Positions 1 to 8,852 of a stretch of 36,812 nt of DNA are shown piece by piece (position 1 is the first letter of the stretch; every line of letters starts with the position of its first letter). Position numbers and translations under genes: made by a program. The notes below the pieces were generated by a model. That model saw only the letters and a program-made list of their open reading frames with translations. It was not told the DNA's origin and did not search any database. The stretch is taken from contig JALHRH010000010.1 in the NCBI GenBank assembly GCA_022841565.1, positions 1 through 36,812 of the forward strand, in the 5' to 3' direction. Source of the DNA: Mycobacterium sp. (GTDB taxonomy: Bacteria > Actinomycetota > Actinomycetes > Mycobacteriales > Mycobacteriaceae).

Positions 1-2
1 TT

Positions 3-365
3 GACGCCAACATCGCGGCGGCAGCCGCGGAGGCCGCCATCCCGGCGGCCGCAGCGGCCGAAGGCGCTGCTGCGGGCCTGGCCAGTGAGGTGGGAGCCGC
101 TGGCGCGGCCGCCAGCCTGGGCGAGGCCTCTCTTGTCGGCAGCCTGTCGGTTCCGGCCAGCTGGGCCGGCGCTGCCCCGGCCGCGGAGGCCGCCGCCGGA
201 ACCGCGTTGGCGGGCAGCGGTTGGACCGTCCCCCAGGAAGCGGCAGCACCCGGAGTGATGGCCGGCATGCCGGGCATGGCCGCGGCGGCCAAGGGTGCCG
301 GTGCCTACGCCGGCCCACGGTACGGCTTCAAGCCAACCATCATGCCCAAGCAGATCGTCGTGTGA
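3..365 (+). CDS. PPE family protein, C-terminal part (truncated by window edge)
   Basis: The reading frame is open from the first bases to a TGA at 363-365 and gives about 120 residues of Ala/Gly-rich sequence. It includes LSVPASW, the signature of the PPE-SVP subfamily, and ends in a YGFKPTIMPKQIVV-type tail typical of PPE C termini. PPE proteins are exported or surface-exposed substrates of type VII (ESX) secretion; the N-terminal PPE domain that would pair with a PE protein lies outside the window. The esx pair starts 92 bases downstream, the usual PPE-esx order. By synteny it corresponds to PPE15 of M. tuberculosis, but the C-terminal part alone does not prove orthology. Family certain, exact member inferred. 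Confidence 0.9.
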   Translation, partial: DANIAAAAAEAAIPAAAAAEGAAAGLASEVGAAGAAASLGEASLVGSLSVPASWAGAAPAAEAAAGTALAGSGWTVPQEAAAPGVMAGMPGMAAAAKGAGAYAGPRYGFKPTIMPKQIVV

Positions 366-379
366 CGTCACGAACGTAG

Positions 380-754
<375 letters not shown>

Positions 755-789
755 CGGCAGCCCAACAGACCCGAATCAGGAGGACAACA

Positions 790-1074
790 ATGACCATCAA
801 TTACCAGTTCGGTGACGTCGACGCCCACGGCGCGCTGATTCGCGCGCAGGCCGCCAACCTGGAGGCCGAGCACCAGTCCATCGTGCGCGATGTGCTGGCT
901 GCCGGTGACTTTTGGGGCGGCGCCGGTTCGGTGGCTTGCCAGGAGTTCATCGCCCAGTTGGGCCGCAACTTCCAGGTGATCTACGAGCAGGCCAACGCCC
1001 ACGGCCAGAAGGTTCAGAGCGCCGGCAGCAACATGGCGCAGACGGACAGCGCCGTTGGGTCCAGCTGGGCCTGA
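790..1074 (+). CDS. esxI: ESAT-6-like WXG100 protein, EsxI/EsxL/EsxN group
   Basis: Encodes 94 residues starting MTINYQFGDVDAHG, the hallmark of the EsxI/L/N/O/V group, with the WGG turn at residues 42-44. The start is set by an AGGAGG seven bases upstream and by the family N terminus; a longer in-frame extension from 556 would run through esxJ and is not credible. It should pair with the preceding CFP-10-like protein and leave the cell through a type VII secretion system. Spacing of 35 bases and shared strand imply one transcript with esxJ, closed by the strong hairpin at 1094-1125. Assignment to EsxI rather than a paralogue is by synteny. Confidence 0.93.
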   Translation: MTINYQFGDVDAHGALIRAQAANLEAEHQSIVRDVLAAGDFWGGAGSVACQEFIAQLGRNFQVIYEQANAHGQKVQSAGSNMAQTDSAVGSSWA

Positions 1075-1093
1075 CGTAGGTCTTGATCGACGG

Positions 1094-1125
1094 CGTGGCC
1101 GCACACCATTGGGTGTGCGGCCACG
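1094..1125 (+). terminator. Strong hairpin ending the PPE-esx transcript
   Basis: A perfect 14-bp stem (CGTGGCCGCACACC against its complement at 1112-1125) closes on a four-base loop 20 bases after the esxI stop and is followed by TTGTTCTCT. Perfect length, high GC and position support an intrinsic terminator, although the T tract is short. Confidence 0.8.
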
Positions 1126-1568
1126 TTGTTCTCTGGGCGCACAATCCTCCGACGCACAATTTGCTGGCTGCGTCGTTTCGATCGGCGCTGGCGGTCGGCA
1201 CCACCGTTCACTGGCGCGCACACCGCCATACACCGAGGCACCGGCAGCTCGGCTGGCATCCGCACCCGGGCCCCGCGGGACGGGGGTGACACCACCTGGC
1301 CGGCAGACAGGCGTCGAGGCCCAACACCAGGGGCGACCGGCTCAGCCCGTTGCATGCTGGTGATAGTCGCATTGGACTCACCAATCGAGTTCTCGCCGCT
1401 AATCACATTGCCGGACAGTGTTTTTGATGGTTGTCTTCACGCCGCGAAAGGGGTAACGACAGATCGCCAACCCGTGCCCGATCAGCCATCGGGCCCCATT
1501 CACGGCCGGGCTGACATTTGAGAAGCCTATGAAGAACGTGACAACCATATATGTGCTTGAAAGAATGA
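1126..1568 (+). promoter_or_regulatory. Long intergenic region with AT-rich trcR promoter end
   Basis: No credible gene is seen in these 443 bases; frames are GC-biased shadows with no family signature. The last 40 bases (about 1529-1568) are markedly AT-rich for this genome, with CCATATATG and an overlapping GAATGAATGAAT run into the trcR start. TrcR of M. tuberculosis is reported to bind an AT-rich element in its own promoter, so this stretch is the likely autoregulatory site. H37Rv carries transposase fragments at this place as I recall; I see no recognisable transposase here. Confidence 0.45.
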
Positions 1569-2348
1569 ATGAATATGACCGCAACGCAGGGATTTGCGCG
1601 CAGCCAACGTCCGCGACAGGCGATTCTCGGGCAGCTGCCCCGGATAAATCGGGCTGACGGTTCACCGATCCGGGTGTTGCTGGTCGACGACGAACCGGCC
1701 TTGACCAATCTGGTCAAGATGGCGCTGCACTACGAGGGCTGGGACGTCGAGATCGCCCACAACGGGCGCGAGGGCATCGCCAAGTTCGAGAAGATCAATC
1801 CCGACGTGCTGGTCCTGGACATCATGCTGCCCGACGTGGACGGCCTGCATATCCTGCAGCGGGTCCGTGAATCAGACTCCTACACACCCACGCTGTTCCT
1901 CACCGCACGCGACTCGGTGATGGACCGGGTCACCGGCCTCACCGCCGGCGCTGACGACTACATGACCAAGCCGTTCAGCCTCGAGGAATTGGTCGCCCGA
2001 CTGCGGGGTCTGCTACGTCGTTCCAGCCATCTGGCCCCGCCCGCCGATGAGTCCCTGAAGGTGGGCGATCTCAAGTTGGACGCGGCCAGCCGGGAGGTCA
2101 CCCGAGGTGGCACCCCGATGTCATTGTCGTCGACCGAGTTCGAACTGCTCCGCTTCCTGATGCGCAATCCACGTCGCGCACTGAGCCGCACCGAGATCCT
2201 GGACCGGGTATGGAACTACGACTTCGCTGGCCGCACCAGCATCGTCGACCTGTACATTTCCTACCTGAGGAAAAAGATCGACGCTGACAGAGAGCCGATG
2301 ATCCACACCGTCCGTGGCATTGGATACATGCTCCGACCACCGGAATGA
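1569..2348 (+). CDS. trcR: TrcR, OmpR-family two-component response regulator
   Basis: A 259-residue transcription factor. Residues about 37-150 form a receiver domain with LLVDDEP acidic residues, phospho-acceptor Asp84 in VLVLDIMLPD, and the MTKPF lysine; residues about 165-258 form an OmpR/PhoB winged helix ending HTVRGIGYMLRPPE. The 35-residue basic N-terminal tail before the receiver is also known in TrcR of M. tuberculosis, which is of almost the same length. The ATG at 1569 is followed by another at 1575, so the start is uncertain by two codons. trcS begins seven bases after the stop, making an operon. It should be phosphorylated by TrcS and act on its own promoter. Confidence 0.95.
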   Translation: MNMTATQGFARSQRPRQAILGQLPRINRADGSPIRVLLVDDEPALTNLVKMALHYEGWDVEIAHNGREGIAKFEKINPDVLVLDIMLPDVDGLHILQRVRESDSYTPTLFLTARDSVMDRVTGLTAGADDYMTKPFSLEELVARLRGLLRRSSHLAPPADESLKVGDLKLDAASREVTRGGTPMSLSSTEFELLRFLMRNPRRALSRTEILDRVWNYDFAGRTSIVDLYISYLRKKIDADREPMIHTVRGIGYMLRPPE

Positions 2349-2355
2349 GCTCGGA

Positions 2356-3882
2356 ATGACGGGTGACCGCCAGATTCCGCGGTGGCTCCCCCGTTCCCTG
2401 CGCCGGCAATTGTTGCTAGGCGTACTGACGGTGGTGACGCTCGTGCTGGTGGCCGTTGGCGTCGTGTCGGTGCTGACCCTGCGGGGTTATGTCACCGCGA
2501 TGAATGACGCCGAAGTCGCGGAATCGATGCATGCGTTCACGTCCGCTTACGCCAGATACCGCAACGGGGAACACACCTCGGTGCACACCGGCATTCCCCC
2601 GGTTCCGCAGGCGCTGTTGGAGTTCACCGGGCAGACGCCCGGCAACCTGATCGCGGTGCTTCGCGACGGGAAGGTCATCGCCTCGGCCATCTTCTCCGAG
2701 GACGCACCACGGGCCGCCCCGCCCGACGTCGTTCGTGCCATCGAAGCGCGGTCCTGGACCGACGGCCCGTCACGCATCGAGAAGCTGGGCAGTCTCGGGC
2801 CCCACCAGGTCGACAGCCGCACCGCCGGGCCCGACCGCCTGGTGGTCGGGGTTTCGCTGAGCGTCGCCGATCACATCATCGCCCGCAAGCAACTCACCAC
2901 CGCGGTGCTGGTCGCTACCGCGCTGGTGGTGACGGCCCTACTCACAGCCTGGGTGGTGGGCTACGCCCTGCGCCCGCTCAGCCGGGTCGCGGCGACCGCA
3001 GCGGAGGTCGCTGCCATGCCGCTGGCCGACGAAGACCACCAGATCAGTGTGCGGGTCCGGCCGGAAGACACCGACCCGGATAACGAGGTAGGAATCGTCG
3101 GGCACACCCTCAACAAGTTGCTCGACAACGTCGACAGCGCGCTGGCGCATCGCGTCGAATCCGATTTGCGGATGCGCCAATTCATCACCGACGCCAGCCA
3201 CGAGCTGCGCACGCCGTTGGCCGCCATTCAGGGCTATGCCGAGTTGACTCGCCAGGACAGCTCGGCGTTGCCACCGACCACGGAATACGCCTTGGCGCGC
3301 ATCGAGTCCGAGGCGCGGCGGATGGCGTCGCTGGTCGACGAGTTGCTGCTGCTCTCCCGCCTGGGCGAAGGCCAGGATCTACAGGCCGAAGATCTGGACT
3401 TCACCGACCTGGTGCTGAACGCGGTCAATGACGCGGCAGTGGCGGCGCCGACGCACCACTGGGTCAAGAAACTGCCGGATCAGCCGGTATGGGTCAACGG
3501 AGACCATGCGCGGCTGCATCAAGCTGTCAGCAACCTGCTCACCAACGCCTGGGTCCATACTTATCCCGACGTCACGGTGACCACGGCGATTACCTGCCAC
3601 TATGTCCGGCTGGCCGACGGCCCGAGCGCGCCGTACGTCGAATTGACGGTGACCGATGACGGTCCCGACATCGACCCCGATGTGCTGCCCCATCTCTTCG
3701 AGCGGTTCGTGCGCGCCGACAAGGCACGGTCCACGGGTGCCGGCCACGGGCTGGGTCTGGCGATCGTCAATTCGATCGTCAAGGCGCACGGGGGCACGGT
3801 CAGCGCCGAATCCGCGAACGGTGAGACGGTTTTTCGCGTGCGGATCCCGATGATTCAACGCTTCCGGATGGCCGACGCCTAA
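2356..3882 (+). CDS. trcS: TrcS, membrane sensor histidine kinase
   Basis: Encodes 508 residues from the ATG at 2356, chosen because it lies seven bases after trcR and gives the family N terminus MTGDRQIPRW; an upstream ATG at 2314 would overlap trcR. Order of parts: a first membrane helix near residues 19-40, an extracytoplasmic loop of about 150 residues, a second helix near 180-205, a HAMP segment, then a HisKA domain with phospho-acceptor His282 in DASHELRTPLAA, and an HATPase domain with NLLTNAW (N box), VTDDGPDID (G1) and GHGLGLAIV (G2). It autophosphorylates and passes phosphate to TrcR. The signal sensed cannot be read from sequence. Confidence 0.95.
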   Translation: MTGDRQIPRWLPRSLRRQLLLGVLTVVTLVLVAVGVVSVLTLRGYVTAMNDAEVAESMHAFTSAYARYRNGEHTSVHTGIPPVPQALLEFTGQTPGNLIAVLRDGKVIASAIFSEDAPRAAPPDVVRAIEARSWTDGPSRIEKLGSLGPHQVDSRTAGPDRLVVGVSLSVADHIIARKQLTTAVLVATALVVTALLTAWVVGYALRPLSRVAATAAEVAAMPLADEDHQISVRVRPEDTDPDNEVGIVGHTLNKLLDNVDSALAHRVESDLRMRQFITDASHELRTPLAAIQGYAELTRQDSSALPPTTEYALARIESEARRMASLVDELLLLSRLGEGQDLQAEDLDFTDLVLNAVNDAAVAAPTHHWVKKLPDQPVWVNGDHARLHQAVSNLLTNAWVHTYPDVTVTTAITCHYVRLADGPSAPYVELTVTDDGPDIDPDVLPHLFERFVRADKARSTGAGHGLGLAIVNSIVKAHGGTVSAESANGETVFRVRIPMIQRFRMADA

Positions 3883-3889
3883 ACGCGAG

Positions 3890-3903
3890 GCCGCGAAAGC
3901 GGC
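3890..3903 (+). terminator. Small GNRA-type hairpin after trcS
   Basis: GCCGC and GCGGC form a 5-bp stem closed by a GAAA tetraloop eight bases after the trcS stop. There is no T tract, so termination is doubtful; it may only protect an mRNA end. Confidence 0.3.
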
Positions 3904-3923
3904 GGTGTCGCCTGGGCGATGCC

Positions 3924-3942
3924 CCGTAAAGAGACCGTAAAG
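3924..3942 (+). promoter_or_regulatory. Phased direct repeat upstream of kdp (candidate response-regulator site)
   Basis: CCGTAAAG occurs at 3924-3931 and again at 3935-3942, an 11-base period that puts both copies on the same DNA face. This is the arrangement used by OmpR/PhoB-type dimers, the class of both KdpE and TrcR encoded in this window. It lies about 105-120 bases before the first kdp start codon, in the only sizeable gap (163 bases) of the trc-kdp block. Which regulator binds is inference. Confidence 0.45.
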
Positions 3943-4045
3943 GCCGGCTGCCGCGGCGTTAGGAAACCGTCAACTCCCGAGCCCGCGTCACGGCGCATCG
4001 ATGAGGCTCTGAAAGGCACACGACCGGCGCCGAACGGAGTTCACC

Positions 4046-4129
4046 ATGAGCGTGTTGGCATACCTCGCCCTGACTGTGGGGGCGTTCGCCTTGCTCGCCC
4101 TGACCCAGAAGTTGGTCGAGCGATTATGA
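4046..4129 (+). CDS. 27-residue membrane micro-protein overlapping kdpF
   Basis: An ATG with an upstream GGAG opens a frame of 27 codons starting [14 protein letters not shown] and ending [10 protein letters not shown], then TGA. The stop overlaps the kdpF start in ATGA (4126-4129), a classic translational coupling. Nearly the whole peptide is one hydrophobic helix with a short charged end (K22, E25, R26), the same plan as KdpF, which suggests a single-pass membrane peptide. I do not recognise a named family; a similar unannotated peptide may exist ahead of kdpF in other actinobacteria, but that is from memory and unverified. It could be an accessory subunit of the Kdp complex or a leader peptide that only couples translation. 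Confidence 0.65.
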   Translation: MSVLAYLALTVGAFALLALTQKLVERL

Positions 4130-4215
4130 GCTACCAAAACACCGTCGGCCTTGTGCTGGCCATCCTGCTTGCGCTGTTTCTGGTTGGCGCCCTGCTGTTT
4201 CCAGAGAGGTTCTAG
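4126..4215 (+). CDS. kdpF: KdpF, small stabilising subunit of the K+-transporting ATPase
   Basis: Encodes 29 residues, starting [14 protein letters not shown] and ending ALLFPERF. The NTVGLVLA and FPE(R/K)F features match KdpF, a single transmembrane peptide that stabilises the KdpFABC complex in the membrane. It overlaps the preceding micro-ORF by four bases and the kdpA GTG start by one base (TAGTG), so translation of the three is chained. Confidence 0.88.
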   Translation: MSYQNTVGLVLAILLALFLVGALLFPERF

Positions 4216-5885
4216 TGAGCACAACGACAGCGGGGCTAATCTTCCTCGCGGTTCTGGTGGCCGCACTGGCACTGGCACACGTGCCCTTGGGCGACTACAT
4301 GTACCGGGTCTACTCCGCCGAGAAAGACTCGCGCGTCGAGTTGCTGATCTACCGCCTTATCGGAGTGAACGCACGGGCGGAACAGACGTGGGGCGCCTAC
4401 GCGCGCAGCGTCCTGGCGTTCTCCTCGATCAGCATCCTCTTCTTGTTCGCCTTCCAGCTGGTACAGGGCGCGTTGCCATTACACCTGCACGACCCGGCCA
4501 CCATGATGACGCCGGGGCTGGCATGGAATACCGCGGTCAGCTTCGTCACCAACACCAACTGGCAGGCCTACTCCGGCGAGTCGACGCAGGGCCACCTGGT
4601 CCAGATGGCCGGCCTGGCGGTACAGAATTTCGTCTCGGCTTCGGTGGGCATGGCGGTGGCGATGTCGTTAGTGCGCGGGTTCGCCCGTAAGCGCACGAGC
4701 GAATTGGGCAACTTCTGGGTAGATCTGGTGCGCGGCACATTGCGCATTCTGCTCCCCATCGCGGTCGTCGGCGCCGTCCTGCTCATCGCGGGTGGGGCTA
4801 TCCAGAGCTTCCATCTGCACGACCAGGTGGTCACCACCCTGGGTGGCGCCCAGCAGACGATCACCGGCGGCCCGGTGGCCAGTCAGGAAGTCATCAAGGA
4901 GCTGGGCACCAACGGCGGTGGCTTCTACAACGCCAACTCCGCGCACCCGTTCGAGAACCCCACCGCGTGGACGAACTGGTTGGAGATCTTTCTGCTGCTG
5001 GTGATCAGCTTCTCGCTGCCGCGCACGTTCGGGCGAATGGTGGGCAGCAAGAAGCAGGGCTATGCGATCGCGGCGGTCATGGCGACGCTGGCCGGCATCA
5101 GCGTGTCGTTGATGATGTGGTTTCAGCTGCAACACCACGGCACCGTGCCGACCGCGCTCGGCGCGTCGACCGAAGGTGTCGAGCAGCGGTTCGGGGTGGC
5201 CGACTCGGCGGTGTTCGCCGATGCCACCACGCTGACCTCTACCGGTGCCGTCGACTCGTTCCACGACTCCTACACCAGCCTCGGCGGCATGATGACGATG
5301 TTCAATATGCAGCTCGGCGAGGTGGCCCCGGGCGGCACCGGCTCCGGCCTTTACGGCATGTTGATTCTGGCGGTGATCACCGTCTTCGTCGCCGGCCTGA
5401 TGGTCGGGCGCACCCCGGAATATCTGGGCAAGAAGCTCAACCCGCGCGAAATCAAGCTTGCCGCAAGCTATTTCCTGGTGACGCCGCTGATTGTGCTGAC
5501 CGGCACCGCGATCGCCATGGCGCTGCCGGGCGAGCGCGCCGGGATGCTCAATGGCGGGCCGCACGGGCTGTCGGAGGTGCTGTACGCCTTCACCTCGGCG
5601 GCCAATAACAACGGCTCGGCCTTCGCCGGGCTCAGCGTCAACACCGACTGGTACAACACCGCTTTGGGGCTGGCCATGCTCTTCGGCAGGTTCCTGCCCA
5701 TCGTGCTGGTGCTCGCCCTGGCCGGGTCGTTGGCCAGACAAAGCGCCACCCCGGAAACGGCGGGCACCCTGCCCACCCATCGGCCGCAGTTCGTCGGGAT
5801 GGTCGCCGGTGTCACCCTGATCCTCGTTGCGCTCACGTTCCTGCCCATGCTGGCGCTCGGACCTCTCGCTGAAGGAATCCACTGA
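4215..5885 (+). CDS. kdpA: KdpA, K+-binding and channel-like subunit
   Basis: Encodes 556 residues, essentially the E. coli length (557). It is a polytopic membrane protein of the superfamily of K+ transporters. The four selectivity-filter regions can be seen as [33 protein letters not shown], the segment around [15 protein letters not shown], and [11 protein letters not shown]. KdpA binds K+ from outside and passes it to KdpB for ATP-driven import when external K+ is scarce. The GTG start overlaps the kdpF stop by one base; the stop overlaps the kdpB start in TGATG. Long open frames on the opposite strand here are coding shadows. Confidence 0.98.
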   Translation: MSTTTAGLIFLAVLVAALALAHVPLGDYMYRVYSAEKDSRVELLIYRLIGVNARAEQTWGAYARSVLAFSSISILFLFAFQLVQGALPLHLHDPATMMTPGLAWNTAVSFVTNTNWQAYSGESTQGHLVQMAGLAVQNFVSASVGMAVAMSLVRGFARKRTSELGNFWVDLVRGTLRILLPIAVVGAVLLIAGGAIQSFHLHDQVVTTLGGAQQTITGGPVASQEVIKELGTNGGGFYNANSAHPFENPTAWTNWLEIFLLLVISFSLPRTFGRMVGSKKQGYAIAAVMATLAGISVSLMMWFQLQHHGTVPTALGASTEGVEQRFGVADSAVFADATTLTSTGAVDSFHDSYTSLGGMMTMFNMQLGEVAPGGTGSGLYGMLILAVITVFVAGLMVGRTPEYLGKKLNPREIKLAASYFLVTPLIVLTGTAIAMALPGERAGMLNGGPHGLSEVLYAFTSAANNNGSAFAGLSVNTDWYNTALGLAMLFGRFLPIVLVLALAGSLARQSATPETAGTLPTHRPQFVGMVAGVTLILVALTFLPMLALGPLAEGIH

Positions 5886-7990
5886 TGACCGCGACCACCA
5901 AGCGGCTACCGGGCGGCATGCTTGATCCGACCATGTTGTGGAAGTCGAGTCCGCAGGCGCTGATCAAACTCGACCCGCGCACCCTGTGGCGCAACCCGGT
6001 GATGTTCATCGTCGAAATCGGCGCCGTCTGGGCGACCGTACTCGCGATCGTCGCCCCGAGCTGGTTCGCCTGGTTGATCGTGGTCTGGCTGTGGCTGACG
6101 GTACTGTTCGCCAACCTCGCCGAGGCGGTGGCCGAAGGCCGCGGCAAGGCCCAGGCTGAGACGCTACGCAAGGCCAAGACCCAGACCATGGCACGGCGCC
6201 TCAAAGGTTGGGCACCCGGCGCGCCACCCGTCGAGGAAGAAGTCGCCGCCCCGCTGCTGCAACAGGGCGACGTCGTGGTGATCGAAGCCGGACAGGTGAT
6301 TCCGGGTGACGGTGACGTGGTGGAAGGCATTGCCTCCGTTGACGAGTCGGCGATCACCGGCGAGTCGGCACCGGTGATCCGGGAGTCGGGCGGGGACCGT
6401 TCGGCGGTCACCGGCGGCACCACCGTGCTGAGCGACCGGATCGTCGTGAGAATCACCCAGAAGCCCGGCGAAAGCTTCATCGACCGGATGATCGCGCTCG
6501 TCGAGGGCGCAAACCGGCAGAAGACACCCAACGAAATCGCGCTGAACATCCTGCTGGCCGCGTTGACCATCATCTTCGTATTCGCCGTCGCGACCCTGCA
6601 GCCGCTGGCGATCTATTCCAAGTTGAACAATCCCGGTGTGCCGGATACTCAGGCGCTCAACGGAAGTGGTGTGACCGGCATCGTGATGGTGTCGCTGCTG
6701 GTATGCCTGATTCCCACCACCATCGGCGCGCTGCTGTCGGCCATAGGGATCGCCGGCATGGACCGGCTGGTGCAGCGCAACGTGCTGGCGATGTCCGGAC
6801 GCGCGGTCGAAGCGGCCGGCGACGTCAACACCCTGCTGCTGGACAAGACCGGCACGATCACCCTGGGCAACCGGCAAGCCGCCGCCTTCATCCCGGTCGA
6901 CGGAGTCGCGGCTGCCGACTTGGCCGACGCCGCACAGTTGTCCAGCCTCGCCGACGAAACACCGGAGGGCCGTTCGGTGGTTGTGTTCGCCAAGGAACAT
7001 TTCGGGTTGCGGGCACGCACGCCGGGCGAACTCGCGCACGCCCAGTGGGTGAGCTTCTCCGCCACGACGCGCATGTCCGGTGTCGATCTCGGTGACCACC
7101 AGTTGCGCAAGGGCGCGGCGAGTTCGGTCGCGGAATGGGTGCGCACACAAGGCGGCAAGGTGCCCGGCCAGCTCGGCGTGATCGTCGACGGCGTCTCCGC
7201 CGGTGGCGGCACGCCGCTGGTCGTCGGAGAGTGTCGTAACGGCGAGGCGGCCGTCCTGGGTGTCATCCACCTCAAGGACGTCGTCAAGCAGGGCATGCGT
7301 GAGCGGTTCGACGAGATGCGCCGGATGGGCATCCGCACGGTGATGATCACCGGCGATAATCCGTTGACCGCCAAGGCGATTGCGGACGAGGCCGGAGTCG
7401 ACGACTTCCTCGCCGAAGCCACCCCCGAAGACAAGCTCGCGTTGATCAAACGGGAGCAGGAAGGCGGCAAACTGGTCGCGATGACCGGTGACGGCACCAA
7501 CGACGCGCCGGCGCTGGCTCAGGCCGACGTGGGTGTGGCGATGAATACCGGCACATCTGCCGCCAAAGAGGCGGGGAACATGGTCGACCTCGACTCCGAC
7601 CCCACCAAGCTGATCGAGATCGTCGAAATCGGCAAGCAGCTGTTGATCACCCGAGGCGCGTTGACCACTTTCTCCATCGCCAACGACATCGCCAAGTACT
7701 TCGCGATCATCCCGGCGATGTTCGTCACGCTGTTTCCGGGGCTGGACCTGTTGAACATCATGCGCTTGCACAGCCCGGAGTCGGCGATCCTGTCTGCGGT
7801 GATCTTCAACGCGATCATCATCGTCCTGCTGATCCCGTTGTCGTTGCGGGGCGTGCGCTATACGCCCAGCAGCGCGTCAAAGCTGTTGAGCCGCAACCTC
7901 TATGTCTACGGACTTGGAGGCATTGTCGCCCCGTTCATCGGGATCAAGCTAATCGACCTGATCGTCCAATTCGTCCCAGGGATGTCCTGA
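5885..7990 (+). CDS. kdpB: KdpB, P-type ATPase catalytic subunit
   Basis: Encodes 701 residues of a P1A-type ATPase. Visible are the actuator motif TGES (within [12 protein letters not shown]), the phosphorylation motif DKTGTIT with Asp320, and the hinge motif [16 protein letters not shown]; membrane helices lie near residues 38-80, 220-285 and 585-700. It hydrolyses ATP through a phospho-Asp intermediate to drive K+ bound by KdpA into the cell. The serine of TGES is the residue reported to be inhibited by phosphorylation in E. coli and is kept. Start ATG overlaps the kdpA stop; kdpC follows after one base. Confidence 0.98.
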   Translation: MTATTKRLPGGMLDPTMLWKSSPQALIKLDPRTLWRNPVMFIVEIGAVWATVLAIVAPSWFAWLIVVWLWLTVLFANLAEAVAEGRGKAQAETLRKAKTQTMARRLKGWAPGAPPVEEEVAAPLLQQGDVVVIEAGQVIPGDGDVVEGIASVDESAITGESAPVIRESGGDRSAVTGGTTVLSDRIVVRITQKPGESFIDRMIALVEGANRQKTPNEIALNILLAALTIIFVFAVATLQPLAIYSKLNNPGVPDTQALNGSGVTGIVMVSLLVCLIPTTIGALLSAIGIAGMDRLVQRNVLAMSGRAVEAAGDVNTLLLDKTGTITLGNRQAAAFIPVDGVAAADLADAAQLSSLADETPEGRSVVVFAKEHFGLRARTPGELAHAQWVSFSATTRMSGVDLGDHQLRKGAASSVAEWVRTQGGKVPGQLGVIVDGVSAGGGTPLVVGECRNGEAAVLGVIHLKDVVKQGMRERFDEMRRMGIRTVMITGDNPLTAKAIADEAGVDDFLAEATPEDKLALIKREQEGGKLVAMTGDGTNDAPALAQADVGVAMNTGTSAAKEAGNMVDLDSDPTKLIEIVEIGKQLLITRGALTTFSIANDIAKYFAIIPAMFVTLFPGLDLLNIMRLHSPESAILSAVIFNAIIIVLLIPLSLRGVRYTPSSASKLLSRNLYVYGLGGIVAPFIGIKLIDLIVQFVPGMS

Positions 7991-7991
7991 C

Positions 7992-8840
7992 ATGAACTTC
8001 TCCAATTTGCTCCGCATCCACTGGGCCGCCCTGCGCGCCCTGCTGGTGCTGACGGTGGTGACCGGCCTGGTGTATCCGCTGTTCATCTGGCTGATAGCGC
8101 AGCTCCCGGGCCTGCACGACAAGGCCGAAGGGTCGATCGTCACCGTGGGCGGCAAGCCGGTCGGCAGCCGGCTGATCGGTCAGCGGTTCACCGACCCCAG
8201 CGGGGGTCCACTGCCGCAGTACTTCCAGAGCCGTCCCTCGGCGGCCGGCTACGACCCGCTCTCAACCGGTGCGAGCAACCTCGGGCCGGAAAGCATGACC
8301 TTGCTGAACCAGGTTTGTTCGCGCAGCGCCGCTGTGGGCAGGCTGGAAGGGGTTGATGGGTCACGTCCGTTCTGCACCGGCGGGGGTGTGGGGGCGGTGT
8401 TGTCGGTGATCGGCCCGCGCGATGCCCGCGGCGCCGTCGTCCACCCCACCCGGGTGGTCAGCGTCAACGAGCCGTGCCAGACGACGGCGGCGCCTTTCCT
8501 GACCCTGTATGAGGGTGTGCGGGTGGAATGCGCCAAGCACGGCGAGGACTACTCGATCGGTCAGCTCGTGTTGATCCGGGGTGCCGCGCCCGCCAACCCG
8601 GTCGTTCCGGCCGACGCGGTGACCGCCAGCGGCAGCGGACTGGACCCAGACATCTCGTTGGCCTACGCCGACCTTCAGGTGGCGCGGGTGGCCAAGGCCC
8701 GGCACGTCAGCCCGGACCAGGTCCGCGACGTGCTGGCGCAGTACCGCACTGGTCGCGCGCTGGGGTTCTTCGGGGAACCGTGTGTCAACGTCTTGCAACT
8801 CAACCTGCAACTCGACCGCCAATACCCGGTCGTTGGCTAG
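7992..8840 (+). CDS. kdpC: KdpC, expanded K+-transporting ATPase subunit C
   Basis: Encodes 282 residues, about 90 more than KdpC of E. coli (about 190). The conserved ends are present: an N-terminal membrane helix near residues 15-37, YFQSRPSAAGYDPL and GASNLGPES (to about residue 101), then PVVPADAVTASGSGLDPDIS and the C-terminal GFFGEPCVNVLQLNLQLD. Between them, residues about 108-200 are an insertion containing Cys109, Cys128, Cys162 and Cys180. KdpC sits mostly outside the membrane and raises ATP affinity or K+ occupancy of the complex. The cysteines lie on the exported side, so disulphides are plausible. No frameshift is seen, so the insertion looks functional. Confidence 0.93.
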   Translation: MNFSNLLRIHWAALRALLVLTVVTGLVYPLFIWLIAQLPGLHDKAEGSIVTVGGKPVGSRLIGQRFTDPSGGPLPQYFQSRPSAAGYDPLSTGASNLGPESMTLLNQVCSRSAAVGRLEGVDGSRPFCTGGGVGAVLSVIGPRDARGAVVHPTRVVSVNEPCQTTAAPFLTLYEGVRVECAKHGEDYSIGQLVLIRGAAPANPVVPADAVTASGSGLDPDISLAYADLQVARVAKARHVSPDQVRDVLAQYRTGRALGFFGEPCVNVLQLNLQLDRQYPVVG

Positions 8841-8852
8841 AGCCACGGAGGG

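Noticed and set aside
1055..1521. Several overlapping frames between esxI and trcR
   Set aside because: Mutually incompatible, no family motif, no transposase signature even though insertion remnants are known at this place in H37Rv; read as intergenic.
4668..5882. 404-codon open frame on the minus strand inside kdpA
   Set aside because: Antiparallel shadow of a GC-rich gene; translation is rich in Arg/His/Gln/Gly with no domain, while the plus strand encodes intact KdpA.
6164..7771. 535-codon open frame on the minus strand inside kdpB
   Set aside because: Same cause: codon-bias shadow of KdpB with low-complexity translation and no ribosome site.
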